Part shown: positions 48,679 through 61,714 of the stretch, piece by piece
Layout of the letters: each line of letters starts with the position of its first letter
Position numbering within the stretch: the first letter of the stretch is position 1
Origin: Hippophae tibetana
Taxonomy: Eukaryota > Streptophyta > Magnoliopsida > Rosales > Elaeagnaceae
Assembly: GCA_037013495.1 (NCBI GenBank)
Contig: CM072810.1
Location: 78,848,449-78,912,448, forward strand
Direction of reading: 5' to 3'
DNA length: 64,000 nucleotides
Made by a program: the position numbers and the translations under genes
Notes under the pieces: model-generated
What the model saw: only the letters and a program-made list of their open reading frames with translations
What the model was told of the DNA's origin: nothing
Databases searched by the model: none

Positions 48679-50486
48679 GTGGTTTCAAATCAAGGAATAT
48701 TAATATTGTGTTAGTCTATACAATATGTGATTTGATATATTGAAATTCTTGTGTCTATAACCGAGTAAACAATTATCGTAGTTAATAGGTTGAACTCATA
48801 TTTATCAAATTTTTTGTTGTTTTTGAAAATTTGAGCAGTAGTCCCTTCTTTTTCTCTTCGCTTATATTTTTTAAAGAATAGAGATTGATTGAATAAATTA
48901 ATAAATAACCCTTGGTCGGAACCAATATCTACTTTATAGCTCTTTTGTATAAAATCGAAGGTAAGTAAAACGGAAATGGTGTGAGAAAAACATTAAAACC
49001 TTGTTAAGTGATGTAAATGATGCCATTTGTGTTCAAAAATGAAGTTCCAAATCAAGGAATATTAATATTGTGTGAGTCTATACAATTTGTGTTTTGATAT
49101 ATTGTAATTCTTGTGTCTATAACCGAGTAAACAATTATCGTAGTTAATAGTTGGAACTCATATTTATCAAACTTTTTGTTGTTTTTGAAAATTTGAGTAG
49201 TATTCCCTTCTTTTTCTCTTCTCTTATATTTTTTAAAGAATAGAGATTGATTAAATAAATTAATAAATAACCCTTGGTCGGAACCAATATCTACTTTATA
49301 GCTCTTTTGAATAAAACCGAAAGGAAGTAAAATGGATATGTTGCAATAAAACGTTTAAACCCTATTTAAATGACGAAAACGATGGAATTTGTGTACAAAA
49401 ATGAGTTTCCAAAGCAAGGAAAATTAATATTGTGTGAACCTATACGATCTTCAATTTGATATATTATAATAGTCGTTTCAATACACGAGTACAAGATTAT
49501 CGTAGTGAATACTTGCGACACATATTTATTAATTTTTTTATTGTTTTTGAAAATGTGAATAGTATCCATTTTATGTTTCTTTCTCTTATATTTTTTAAAT
49601 AATATAGATTGAATGAAAACAATTATAAATAACAATTGGTGGGCACCAATATCTTAATTACAGCTTTTTGAATAAAATCGAAGGTAAGTAAAACCGAAAT
49701 GGTGTGACAAAAACATTTAAACCTTGCTAAGTGATGTAAATGATGCCATTTGTGTTCAAAAATGAAGTTCCAAATCAAGGAATATTAATATTGTGTGAGT
49801 CTATATAATTTGTGTTTTGATATATTGTAATTCTTGTGTCTATAACCGAGTAAACAATTATCGTAGTTAATAGTTGGAACTCAAATTTATCAAACTTTTT
49901 GTTGTTTTTGAAAATTTGAGCAATAGTCCCTTCTTTTTCTCTTCGCTTATATTTTTTATAGAATAGAGATTGATTGAATAAATTAATAAATAACCCTTGG
50001 TCGGAACCAATATCTACTTTATAGCTCTTTTAAATAAAAGCAAAAGGAAGTAAAACGGAAATGTTGCAACAAATGGTTTAAACCCTATTTAAGTGACGAA
50101 AACGATGGAATTTGTGTACAAAAATGAGTTTCCAAAGCAATGAAAATTAATATTGTGTGAATGTATACGATCTTCAATTTGATATATTATAATAGTCGTT
50201 TCAATACACAAGTACAAGATTATCGTAGTGAATACTTGCGACACATATTTATTATTTTTTTTTTGTTTTTGAAAATGTGAATAGTATCCATTTTATTTTT
50301 CACTCTCTTATATTTTTTAAAGAATATAGATTGAATGAAAACAATAATAAATAACCCTTGGTTGGCACCAATATCTTCATTATAGCTCTTTTGAATAAAA
50401 TCCAAAGTAAGTAAAACCGAAATGGTGTGACAAAAACATTAAAACCTTGCTAAGTGATGTAAATGATGCCATTTGTGTTCAAAAAT
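48679..50486 (+). repeat. Five-monomer unit (1,808 bp), copy 3
   Basis: This unit shares gaatgtatacg and aatacacaagtac with copy 2, and gaacctatacg (near 49,436) with copy 4. The stepwise sharing shows successive duplications of neighbouring, partly overlapping units. Confidence 0.87.
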
Positions 50487-52295
50487 GTGGCTTCAAATCA
50501 AGGAATATTAATATTGTGTTAGTCTATACAATATGTGATTTGATATATTGAAATTCTTGTGTCTATAACCGAGTAAACAATTATCGTAGTTAATAGGTTG
50601 AACTCATATTTATCAAATTTTTTGTTGTTTTTGAAAATTTGAGCAGTAGTCCCTTCTTTTTCTCTTCGCTTATATTTTTTAAAGAATAGAGATTGATTGA
50701 ATAAATTAATAAATAACCCTTGGTCGGAACCAATATCTACTTTATAGCTCTTTTGTATAAAATCGAAGGTAAGTAAAACGGAAATGGTGTGACAAAAACA
50801 TTAAAACCTTGCTAAGTGATGTAAATGATGCCATTTGTGTTCAAAAATGAAGTTACAAATCAAGGAATATTAATATTGTGTGAGTCTATACAATTTGTAT
50901 TTTGATATATTGTAATTCTTGTGTCTATAACCGAGTAAACAATTATCGTAGTTAATAGTTGGAACTCATATTTATCAAACTTTTTGTTGTTTTTGAAAGT
51001 TTGAGCAGTAGTCCCTTCTTTTTCTCTTCGCTTATATTTTTTAAAGAATAGAGATTGATTGAATAAATTAATAAATAACCCTTGGTCGGAACCAATATCT
51101 ACTTTATAGCTCTTTTGAATAAAACCGAAAGGAAGTAAAATGGATATGTTGCAATAAAACGTTTAAACCCTATTTAAATGACGAAAACGATGGAATTTGT
51201 GTACAAAAATGAGTTTCCAAAGCAAGGAAAATTAATATTGTGTGAACCTATACGATCTTCAATTTGATATAATATAATAGTCGTTTCAATACACGAGTAC
51301 AAGATTATCGTAGTGAATACTTGCGACACATATTTATTAATTTTTTTATTGTTTTTGAAAATGTGAATAGTATCCATTTTATGTTTCTTTCTCTTATATT
51401 TTTTAAATAATATAGATTGAATGAAAACAATTATAAATAACAATTGGTGGGCACCAATATCTTAATTACAGCTTTTTGAATAAAATCGAAGGTAAGTAAA
51501 ACCGAAATGGTGTGACAAAAACATTTAAACCTTGCTAAGTGATGTAAATGATGCCATTTGTGTTCAAAAATGAAGTTCCAAATCAAGGAATATTAATATT
51601 GTGTGAGTCTATATAATTTGTGTTTTGATATATTGTAATTCTTGTGTCTATAACCGAGTAAACAATTATCGTAGTTAATAGTTGGAACTCATATTTATCA
51701 AACTTTTTGTTGTTTTTGAAAATTTGAGCAGTAGTCCCTTCTTTCTCTCTTCGCTTATATTTTTTAAAGAATAGAGATTGATTGAATAAATTAATAAATA
51801 ACCCTTGGTCGGAACCAATATCTACTTTATAGCTCTTTTGTATAAAATCGAAAGGAAGTAAAACGGAAATGTTGCAACAAAAGGTTTAAACCCTATTTAA
51901 GTAACGAAAACGATGGAATTTGTGTACAAAAATGAGTTTCCAAAGCAAAGAAAATTAATATTGTGTGAATCTATAAGATCTTCAATTTGATATATTATAA
52001 TAGTCGTTTCAATACACGAGTACAAGATTATCGTAGTGAATACTTGCGACACATATTTATTAATTGTTTTTTTGTTTTTGAAAATGTGAATAGTATCCAT
52101 TTTATTTTTCACTCTCTTATATTTTTTAAAGAATATAGATTGAATGAAAACAATAATAAATAACCCTTGGTTGGCACCAATATCTTCATTATAGCTCTTT
52201 TGAATAAAATCCAAAGTAAGTAAAACCGAAATGGTGTGACAAAAACATTAAAACCTTACTAAGTGATGTAAATGATGCCATTTGTGTTCAAAAAT
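50487..52295 (+). repeat. Five-monomer unit (1,809 bp), copy 4
   Basis: This unit begins with a changed leader (gtggcttcaaatc). It shares gaacctatacg with copy 3 (near 51,245) and ends with a B monomer with ttaattgtttttttg that also belongs to the 1,446-bp series. It is 1 bp longer, and the T-run change is the likely cause. Confidence 0.82.
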
Positions 52296-52725
52296 GTGGT
52301 TTCAAATCAAGGAATATTAATATTGTGTTAGTCTATACAATATGTGATTTGATATATTGAAATTCTTGTGTCTATAACCGAGTAAACAATTATCGTAGTT
52401 AATAGTTGGAACTCATATTTATCAAATTGTTTGTTGTTTTTGAAAATTTGAGTAGTATTCCCTTCTTTTTCTCTTCTCTTATATTTTTTAAAGAATAGAG
52501 ATTGATTAAATAAATTAATAAATAACCCTTGGTCGGAACCAATATCTACTTTATAGCTCTTTTGAATAAAACCGAAAGGAAGTAAAATGGATATGTTGCA
52601 ATAAAACGTTTAAACCCTATTTAAGTGACGAAAACGATGGAATTTGTGTACAAAAATGAGTTTCCAAAGCAAGGAAAATTAATATTGTGTGAATCTATAC
52701 GATCTTCAATTTGATATATTATAAT
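51280..52725 (+). repeat. Four-monomer unit (1,446 bp), copy 1
   Basis: Markers ccttctttctctcttcgc (near 51,736), taattgtttttttg (near 52,062) and aaaccttactaag (near 52,252) all recur 1,446 bp downstream. Body order is A B A B. The left limit lies between about 51,270 and 51,735. Confidence 0.78.
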
Positions 52726-53865
52726 AGTCGTTTCAATACACGAGTACAAGATTATCGTAGTGAATACTTGCGACACATATTTATTAATTTTTTTATTGTT
52801 TTTGAAAATGTGAATAGTATCCATTTTATGTTTCTTTCTCTTATATTTTTAAATAATATAGATTGAATGAAAACAATTATAAATAACAATTGGTGGGCAC
52901 CAATATCTTAATTACAGCTTTTTGAATAAAATCGAAGGTAAGTAAAACCAAAATGGTGTGACAAAAACATTTAAACCTTGCTAAGTGATGTAAATGATGC
53001 CATTTGTGTTCAAAAATGAAGTTCCAAATCAAGGAATATTAATATTGTGTGAGTCTATATAATTTGTGTTTTGATATATTGTAATTCTTGTGTCTATAAC
53101 CGAGTAAACAATTATCGTAGTTAATAGTTGGAACTCATATTTATCAAACTTTTTGTTGTTTTTGAAAATTTGAGCAGTAGTCCCTTCTTTCTCTCTTCGC
53201 TTATATTTTTTAAAGAATAGAGATTGATTGAATAAATTAATAAATAACCCTTGGTCGGAACCAATATCTACTTTATAGCTCTTTTGTATAAAATCGAAAG
53301 GAAGTAAAACGGAAATGTTGCAACAAAAGGTTTAAACCCTATTTAAGTAACGAAAACGATGGAATTTGTGTACAAAAATGAGTTTCCAAAGCAAAGAAAA
53401 TTAATATTGTGTGAATCTATAAGATCTTCAATTTGATATATTATAATAGTCGTTTCAATACACGAGTACAAGATTATCGTAGTGAATACTTGCGACACAT
53501 ATTTATTAATTGTTTTTTTGTTTTTGAAAATGTGAATAGTATCCATTTTATTTTTCACTCTCTTATATTTTTTAAAGAATATAGATTGAATGAAAACAAT
53601 AATAAATAACCCTTGGTTGGCACCAATATCTTCATTATAGCTCTTTTGAATAAAATCCAAAGTAAGTAAAACCGAAATTGTGTGACAAAAACATTAAAAC
53701 CTTACTAAGTGATGTAAATGATGCCATTTGTGTTCAAAAATGTGGTTTCAAATCAAGGAATATTAATATTGTGTTAGTCTATACAATATGTGATTTGATA
53801 TATTGAAATTCTTGTGTCTATAACCGAGTAAACAATTATCGTAGTTAATAGTTGGAACTCATATT
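52726..53865 (+). repeat. Four-monomer unit, copy 2 (partial, ends in a hybrid A monomer)
   Basis: This copy repeats the 1,446-bp markers. It breaks off in the A monomer with anchor near 53,835: its leader is the gtggtttcaaatc type but its 3' half carries gagcagtggtccctgc, a rare haplotype from elsewhere. Confidence 0.76.
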
Positions 53866-56480
53866 TATCAAACTTTTTGTTGTTTTTGAAAATTTGAGCA
53901 GTGGTCCCTGCTTTTTCTCTTCGCTTATATTTTTTAAAGAATAGAGATTGATTGAATAAATTAATAAATAACCCTTGGTCGGAACCAATATCTACTTTAT
54001 AGCTCTTTTGTATAAAATCGAAGGTAAGTAAAACGGAAATGGTGTGACAAAAACATTAAAACCTTGCTAAGTGATGTAAATGATGCCATTTGTGTTCAAA
54101 AATGAAGTTCCAAATCAAGGAATATTAATATTGTGTGAGTCTATACAATTTGTATTTTGATATATTGTAATTCTTGTGTCTATAACCGAGTATACAATTA
54201 TCGTAGTTAATAGTTGGAACTCATATTTATCAAATTTTTTGTTGTTTTTGAAAATTTGAGTAGTATTCCCTTCTTTTTCTCTTCTCTTATATTTTTTAAA
54301 GAATAGAGATTGATTAAATAAATTAATAAAAAACCCTTGGTCGGAACCAATATCTACTTTATAGCTCTTTTGAATAAAACCGAAAGGAAGTAAAATGGAT
54401 ATATTGCAATAAAACGTTTAAACCCTATTTAAGTGACGAAAACGATGGAATTTGTGTACAAAAATGAGTTTCCAAAGCAAGGAAAATTAATATTGTGTGA
54501 ATCTATACGATCTTCAATTTGATATATTATAATAGTTGTTTCAATACACGAGTACAATATTATCGTAGTGAATACTTGCGACACATATTTATTAATTTTT
54601 TTATTGTTTTTGAAAATGTGAATAGTATCCATTTTATGTTTCTTTCTCTTATATTTTTTAAATAATATAGATTGAATGAAAACAATTATAAATAACAATT
54701 GGTGGGCACCAATATCTTAATTACAGCTTTTTGAATAAAATCGAAGGTAAGTAAAACCGAAATGGTGTGACAAAAACATTTAAACCTTGCTAAGTGATGT
54801 AAATGATGCCATTTGTGTTCAAAAATTAAGTTCCAAATCAAGGAATATTAATATTGTGTGAGTCTATATAATTTGTGTTTTGATATATTGTAATTCTTGT
54901 GTCTATAACCGAGTAAACAATTATCGTAGTTAATAGTTGGAACTCATATTTATCAAACTTTTTGTTGTTTTTGAAAGTTTGAGCAGTAGTCCCTTCTTTT
55001 TCTCTTCGCTTATATTTTTTAAAGAATAGAGATTGATTGAATAAATTAATAAATAACCCTTGGTCGGAACCAATATCTACTTTATAGCTCTTTTGTATAA
55101 AATCGAAAGGAAGTAAAACAGAAATGTTGCAACAAAAGGTTTAAACCCTATTTAAGTAACGAAAACATTGGAATTTGTGTACAAAAATGAGTTTCCAAAG
55201 CAAAGAAAATTAATATTGTTTGAATCTATAAGATCTTCAATTTGATATATTATAATAGTCGTTTCAATACACGAGTACAAGATTATCGTAGTGAATACTT
55301 GCGACACATATTTATTAATTTTTTTTTGTTTTTGAAAATGTGAATAGTATCCATTTTATGTTTATTTCTCTTATATTTTTAAATAATATAGATTGAATGA
55401 AAAAAATTATAAATAACAAATGGTGGGCACCAATATCTTAATTACAGCTTTTTGAATAAAATGGAAGGTAAGTAAAACCGAAATGGTGTGACAAAAACAT
55501 TTAAACCTTGCTAAGTGATGTAAATGATGCCATTTGTGTTCAAAAATGAAGTTCCAAATCAAGGAATATTAATATTGTGTGAGTCTATATAATTTGTGTT
55601 TTGATATATTGTAATTCTTGTGTCTATAACCGAGTAAACAATTATCGTAGTTAATAGTTGGAACTCATATTTATCAAACTTTTTGTTGTTTTTGAGAATT
55701 TGAGCAGTGGTCCCTGCTATTTCTCTTCTCTAATATTTTTTAAAGAATAGAGATTGATTGAATAAATTAATAAATAACCCTTGGTCGGAACCAATATCTA
55801 CTTTATAGCTCTTTTGTATAAAATCGAAAGGAAGTAAAACGGAAATTTTGCAACAAAAGGTTGAAACCCTATTTAAGTGACGAAAACGATGGAATTTGTG
55901 TACAAAAATGTGTTTCCAAAGCAAGGAAAATTAATATTGTGTGAATCTATACGATCTTCAATTTGATATATTATAATAGTCGTTTCAATACACGAGTACA
56001 ATATTATCGTAGTGAATACTTGCGACACATACTTATTAATTTTTTTATTGTTTTTGAAAATGTGAATAGTATCCATTTTATGTTTCTTTCTCTTATATTT
56101 TTTAAATAATATAGATTGAATGAAAACAATTATAAATAACAATTGGTGGGCACCAATATCTTAATTACAGCTTTTTGAATAAAATCGAAGGTAAGTAAAA
56201 CCGAAATGGTGTGACAAAAACACTTAAACCTTGCTAAGTGATGTAAATGATGCCATTTGTGTTCAAAAATGAAGTTCCAAATCAAGGAATATTAATATTG
56301 TGTGAGTCTATATAATTTGTGTTTTGATATATTGTAATTCTTGTGTCTATAACCGAGTAAACAATTATCGTAGTTAATAGTTGGAACTCATATTTATCAA
56401 ACTTTTTGTTGTTTTTGAAAATATGAGCAGTAGTCCCTTCTTTTTCTCTTCGCTTATATTTTTTAAAGAATAGAGATTGA
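53865..56480 (+). repeat. Less regular A/B monomers between two duplicated blocks
   Basis: About seven monomers (A B A B A B A by anchor) that I could not place in a tandem unit longer than a dimer. Private changes include aataaaaaaccc near 54,325, caaaaattaagttcc near 54,821, attgtttgaatc near 55,217, aacaaatggtgggc near 55,417 and gcagtggtccctgctatttctcttctctaat near 55,703 (given only as position markers). The A monomer near 55,642 carries the dispersed gtggtccctgc haplotype. No gene or insert was seen. Confidence 0.7.
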
Positions 56481-58460
56481 TTGAATAATTAATAAATAAC
56501 CCTTGGTCGGAACCAATATCTACTTTATAGCTCTTTTGTATAAAATCGAAAGGAAGTAAAACGGAAATGTTGCAACAAAAGGTTTAAACCCTATTTAAGT
56601 AACGAAAACGATGGAATTTGTGTACAAAAATGAGTTTCCAAAGCAAAGAAAATTAATATTGTGTGAATCTATAAGATCTTCAATTTGATATATTATAATA
56701 GTCATTTCAATACACGAGTACAAGATTATCGTAGTGAATACTTGCGACACATATTTATTAATGTTTTTTTTTGTTTTTGAAAATGTGAATGGTATCCATT
56801 TTATTTTTCACTCTCTTATATTTTTTAAATAATATAGATTGAATGAAAACAATTATAAATAACAATTGGTGGGCACCAATATCTTAATTACAGCTTTTTG
56901 AATAAAATCGAAGGTAAGTAAAACCGAAATGGTGTGACAAAAACACTTAAACCTTGCTAAGTGATGTAAATGATGCCATTTGTGTTCAAAAATGAAGTTC
57001 CAAATCAAGGAATATTAATATTGTGTGAGTCTATATAATTTGTGTTTTGATATATTGTAATTCTTGTGTCTATAACCGAGTAAACAATTATCGTAGTTAA
57101 TAGTTGGAACTCATATTTATCAAACTTTTTGTTGTTTTTGAAAATTTGAGCAGTAGTCCCTTCTTTTTCTCTTCGCTTATATTTTTTAAAGAATAGAGAT
57201 TGATTGAATAAATTAATAAATAACCCTTGGTCGGAACCAATATCTACTTTATAGCTCTTTTGTATAAAATCGAAAGGAAGTAAAACGGAAATGTTGCAAC
57301 AAAAGGTTTAAACCCTATTTAAGTAACGAAAACGATGGAATTTGTGTACAAAAATGAGTTTCCAAAGCAAAGAAAATTAATATTGTGTGAATCTATAAGA
57401 TCTTCAATTTGATATATTATAATAGTCGTTTCAATACACGAGTACAAGATTATCGTAGTGAATACTTGCGACACATATTTATTAATTTTTTTTTTGTTTT
57501 TGAAAATGTGAATAGTATCCATTTTATTTTTCACTCTCTTATATTTTTTAAAGAATATAGATTGAATAAAAACAATAATAAATAACCCTTGGTTGGCACC
57601 AATATCTTCATTATAGCTCTTTTGAATAAAATCCAAAGTAAGTAAAACCGAAATGGTGTGACAAAAACATTAAAACCTTGCTAAGTGATGTCAATGATGC
57701 CATTTGTGTTCAAAAATGAGGTTTCAAATCAAGGAATATTAATATTGTGTTAGTCTATACAATATGTGATTTGATATATTGAAATTCTTGTGTCTATAAC
57801 CGAGTAAACAATTATCGTAGTTAATAGTTGGAACTCATATTTATCAAATTGTTTGTTGTTTTTGAAAATTTGAGTAGTATTCCCTTCTTTTTCTCTTCTC
57901 TTATATTTTTTAAAGAATAGAGATTGATTAAATAAATTAATAAATAACCCTTGGTCGGAACCAATATCTACTTTATAGCTCTTTTGAATAAAACCGAAAG
58001 GAAGTAAAATGGATATGTTGCAATAAAACGTTTAAACCCTATTTAAGTGACGAAAACGATGGAATTTGTGTACAAAAATGAGTTTCCAAAGCAAGGAAAA
58101 TTAATATTGTGTGAATCTATACGATCTTCAATTTGATATATTATAATAGTCGTTTCAATACACGAGTACAAGATTATCGTAGTGAATACTTGCGACACAT
58201 ATTTATTAATTTTTTTATTGTTTTTGAAAATGTGAATAGTATCCATTTTATGTTTCTTTCTCTTATATTTTTTAAATAATATAGATTGAATGAAAACAAT
58301 TATAAATAACAATTGGTGGGCACCAATATCTTAATTACAGCTTTTTGAATAAAATGGAAGGTAAGTAAAACCGAAATGGTGTGACAAAAACATTTAAACC
58401 TTGCTAAGTGATGTAAATGATGCCATTTGTGTTCAAAAATGAAGTTCCAAATCAAGGAAT
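56480..58460 (+). repeat. Segment of a nine-monomer duplication (+3,254 bp), copy 1
   Basis: This matches about 59,735-61,714. Shared rare states are ttgaataattaataaat near 56,481 and 59,735, ttaatgttttttt near 56,758 and 60,013, aaaaacacttaaacc near 56,940 and 60,194, attgaataaaaac near 57,562 and 60,816, gatgtcaatgatg near 57,687 and 60,941, and ataaaatggaagg near 58,348 and 61,602. Confidence 0.82.
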
Positions 58461-58722
58461 ATAAATATTGTGTGAGTCTATATAATTTGTGTTTTGATAT
58501 ATTGTAATTCTTGTGTCTATAACCGAGTAAACAATTATCGTAGTTAATAGTTGGAACTCATATTTATCAAACTTTTTGTTGTTTTTGAAAATTTGAGTAG
58601 TGGTCCCTGCTTTTTCTCTTCGCTTATATTTTTTAAAGAATAGAGATTGATTGAATAAATTAATAAATAACCCTTGGTCGGAACCAATATCTACTTTATA
58701 GCTCTTTTGTATAAAATCGAAA

Positions 58723-59083
58723 GGAAGTAAAACGGAAATTTTGCAACAAAAGGTTTAAACCCTATTTAAGTGACGAAAACGATGGAATTTGTGTACAAAA
58801 ATGAGTTTCCAAAGCAAGGAAAATTAATATTGTGTGAATCTATACGATCTTCAATTTTATATATTATAATAGTTGTTTCAATACACGAGTACAATATTAT
58901 CGTAGTGAATACTTGCGACACATATTTATTAATTTTTTTATTGTTTTTGAAAATGTGAATAGTATCCATTTTATGTTTCTTTCTCTTATATTTTTTAAAT
59001 AATATAGATTGAATGAAAACAATTATAAATAACAATTGGTGGGCACCAATATCTTAATTACAGCTTTTTGAATAAAATCGAAG
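58723..59083 (+). repeat. Reference B-type monomer (L2-B-N), 361 bp
   Basis: This is a representative of the B class in the same phase as the A reference. It starts with the alternative junction ggaagtaaaacgg, which lacks the gtaagt of the A monomer. The L2 leader follows (ccctatttaagtgacg, tgtgtacaaaaatgag, ccaaagcaagg), then the B body (gaatctatacgatcttc, caatacacgagtacaa), the anchor followed by tgaatacttgcgacacat, a run of T, gaaaatgtgaatagtatcc, and the N tail with attggtgggcaccaat. In the right domain a body of this class alternates with A. This copy carries the dispersed rare form gaaattttgcaac in its leader. Confidence 0.9.
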
Positions 59084-59734
59084 GTAAGTAAAACTGAAAT
59101 GGTGTGACAAAAACATTTAAACCTTGCTAAGTGATGCAAATGATGCCATTTGTGTTCAAAAATGAAGTTCCAAATCAAGGAATATTAATATTGTGTGAGT
59201 CTATATAATTTGTGTTTTGATATATTGTAATTCTTGTGTCTATAACCGAGTAAACAATTATCGTAGTTAATAGTTGGAACTCATATTTATCAAACTTTTT
59301 GTTGTTTTTGAAAATTTGAGCAGTAGTCCCTTCTTTTTCTCTTCGCTTAAATTTTTTAAACAATAGAGATTGATTGAATAAATTAATAAATAACCCTTGG
59401 TCGGAACCAATATCTACTTTATAGCTCTTTTGTATAAAATCGAAGGTAAGTAAAACGGAAATGGTGTGACAAAAACATTAAAACCTTGCTAAGTGATGTA
59501 AATGATGCCATTTGTGTTCAAAAATGAAGTTCCAAATCAATGAATATTAATATTGTGTGAGTCTATACAATTTGTGTTTTGATATATTGTAATTCTTGTG
59601 TCTATAACCGAGTAAACAATTATCGTAGTTAATAGTTGGAACTCATATTTATCAAACTTTTTGTTGTTTTTGAAAATTTGAGCAGTAGTCCCTTCTTTTT
59701 CTCTTCGCTTATATTTTTTAAAGAATAGAGATTG

Positions 59735-61714
59735 ATTGAATAATTAATAAATAACCCTTGGTCGGAACCAATATCTACTTTATAGCTCTTTTGTATAAAA
59801 TCGAAAGGAAGTAAAACGGAAATGTTGCAACAAAAGGTTTAAACCCTATTTAAGTAACGAAAACGATGGAATTTGTGTACAAAAATGAGTTTCCAAAGCA
59901 AAGAAAATTAATATTGTGTGAATCTATAAGATCTTCAATTTGATATATTATAATAGTCGTTTCAATACACGAGTACAAGATTATCGTAGTGAATACTTGC
60001 GACACATATTTATTAATGTTTTTTTTGTTTTTGAAAATGTGAATAGTATCCATTTTATTTTTCACTCTCTTATATTTTTTAAATAATATAGATTGAATGA
60101 AAACAATTATAAATAACAATTGGTGGGCACCAATATCTTAATTACAGCTTTTTGAATAAAATCGAAGGTAAGTAAAACCGAAATGGTGTGACAAAAACAC
60201 TTAAACCTTGCTAAGTGATGTAAATGATGCCATTTGTGTTCAAAAATGAAGTTCCAAATCAAGGAATATTAATATTGTGTGAGTCTATATAATTTGTGTT
60301 TTGATATATTGTAATTCTTGTGTCTATAACCGAGTAAACAATTATCGTAGTTAATAGTTGGAACTCATATTTATCAAACTTTTTGTTGTTTTTGAAAATT
60401 TGAGCAGTAGTCCCTTCTTTTTCTCTTCGCTTATATTTTTTAAAGAATAGAGATTGATTGAATAAATTAATAAATAACCCTTGGTCGGAACCAATATCTA
60501 CTTTATAGCTCTTTTGTATAAAATCGAAAGGAAGTAAAACGGAAATGTTGCAACAAAAGGTTTAAACCCTATTTAAGTAACGAAAACGATGGAATTTGTG
60601 TACAAAAATGAGTTTCCAAAGCAAAGAAAATTAATATTGTGTGAATCTATAAGATCTTCAATTTGATATATTATAATAGTAGTTTCAATACACGAGTACA
60701 AGATTATCGTAGTGAATACTTGCGACACATATTTATTAATTTTTTTTTTGTTTTTGAAAATGTGAATAGTATCCATTTTATTTTTCACTCTCTTATATTT
60801 TTTAAAGAATATAGATTGAATAAAAACAATAATAAATAACCCTTGGTTGGCACCAATATCTTCATTATAGCTCTTTTGAATAAAATCCAAAGTAAGTAAA
60901 ACCGAAATGGTGTGACAAAAACATTAAAACCTTGCTAAGTGATGTCAATGATGCCATTTGTGTTCAAAAATGAGGTTTCAAATCAAGGAATATTAATATT
61001 GTGTTAGTCTATACAATATGTGATTTGATATATTGAAATTCTTGTGTCTATAACCGAGTAAACAATTATCGTAGTTAATAGTTGGAACTCATATTTATCA
61101 AATTGTTTGTTGTTTTTGAAAATTTGAGTAGTATTCCCTTCTTTTTCTCTTCTCTTATATTTTTTAAAGAATAGAGATTGATTAAATAAATTAATAAATA
61201 ACCCTTGGTCGGAACCAATATCTACTTTATAGCTCTTTTGAATAAAACCGATAGGAAGTAAAATGGATATGTTGCAATAAAACGTTTAAACCCTATTTAA
61301 GTGACTAAAACGATGGAATTTGTGTACAAAAATGAGTTTCCAAAGCAAGGAAAATTAATATTTTGTGAATCTATACGATCTTCAATTTGATATATTATAA
61401 TAGTCGTTTCAATACACGAGTACAAGATTATGGTAGTGAATACTTGCGACACATATTTATTAATTTTTTTATTGTTTTTGAAAATGTGAATAGTATCCAT
61501 TTTATGTTTCTTTCTCTTATATTTTTTAAATAATATAGATTGAATGAAAACAATTATAAATAACAATTGGTGGGCACCAATATCTTAATTACAGCTTTTT
61601 GAATAAAATGGAAGGTAAGTAAAACCGAAATGGTGTGACAAAAACATTTAAACCTTGCTAAGTGATGTAAATGATGCCATTTGTGTTCAAAAATGAAGTT
61701 CCAAATCAAGGAAT
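59735..61714 (+). repeat. Segment of a nine-monomer duplication, copy 2
   Basis: This is the second copy of 56,480-58,460. At its right end the match to copy 1 stops, and the following bases instead match 59.2-59.8 kb at +2,531 bp. Two monomers present after copy 1 are therefore missing here. Confidence 0.8.
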
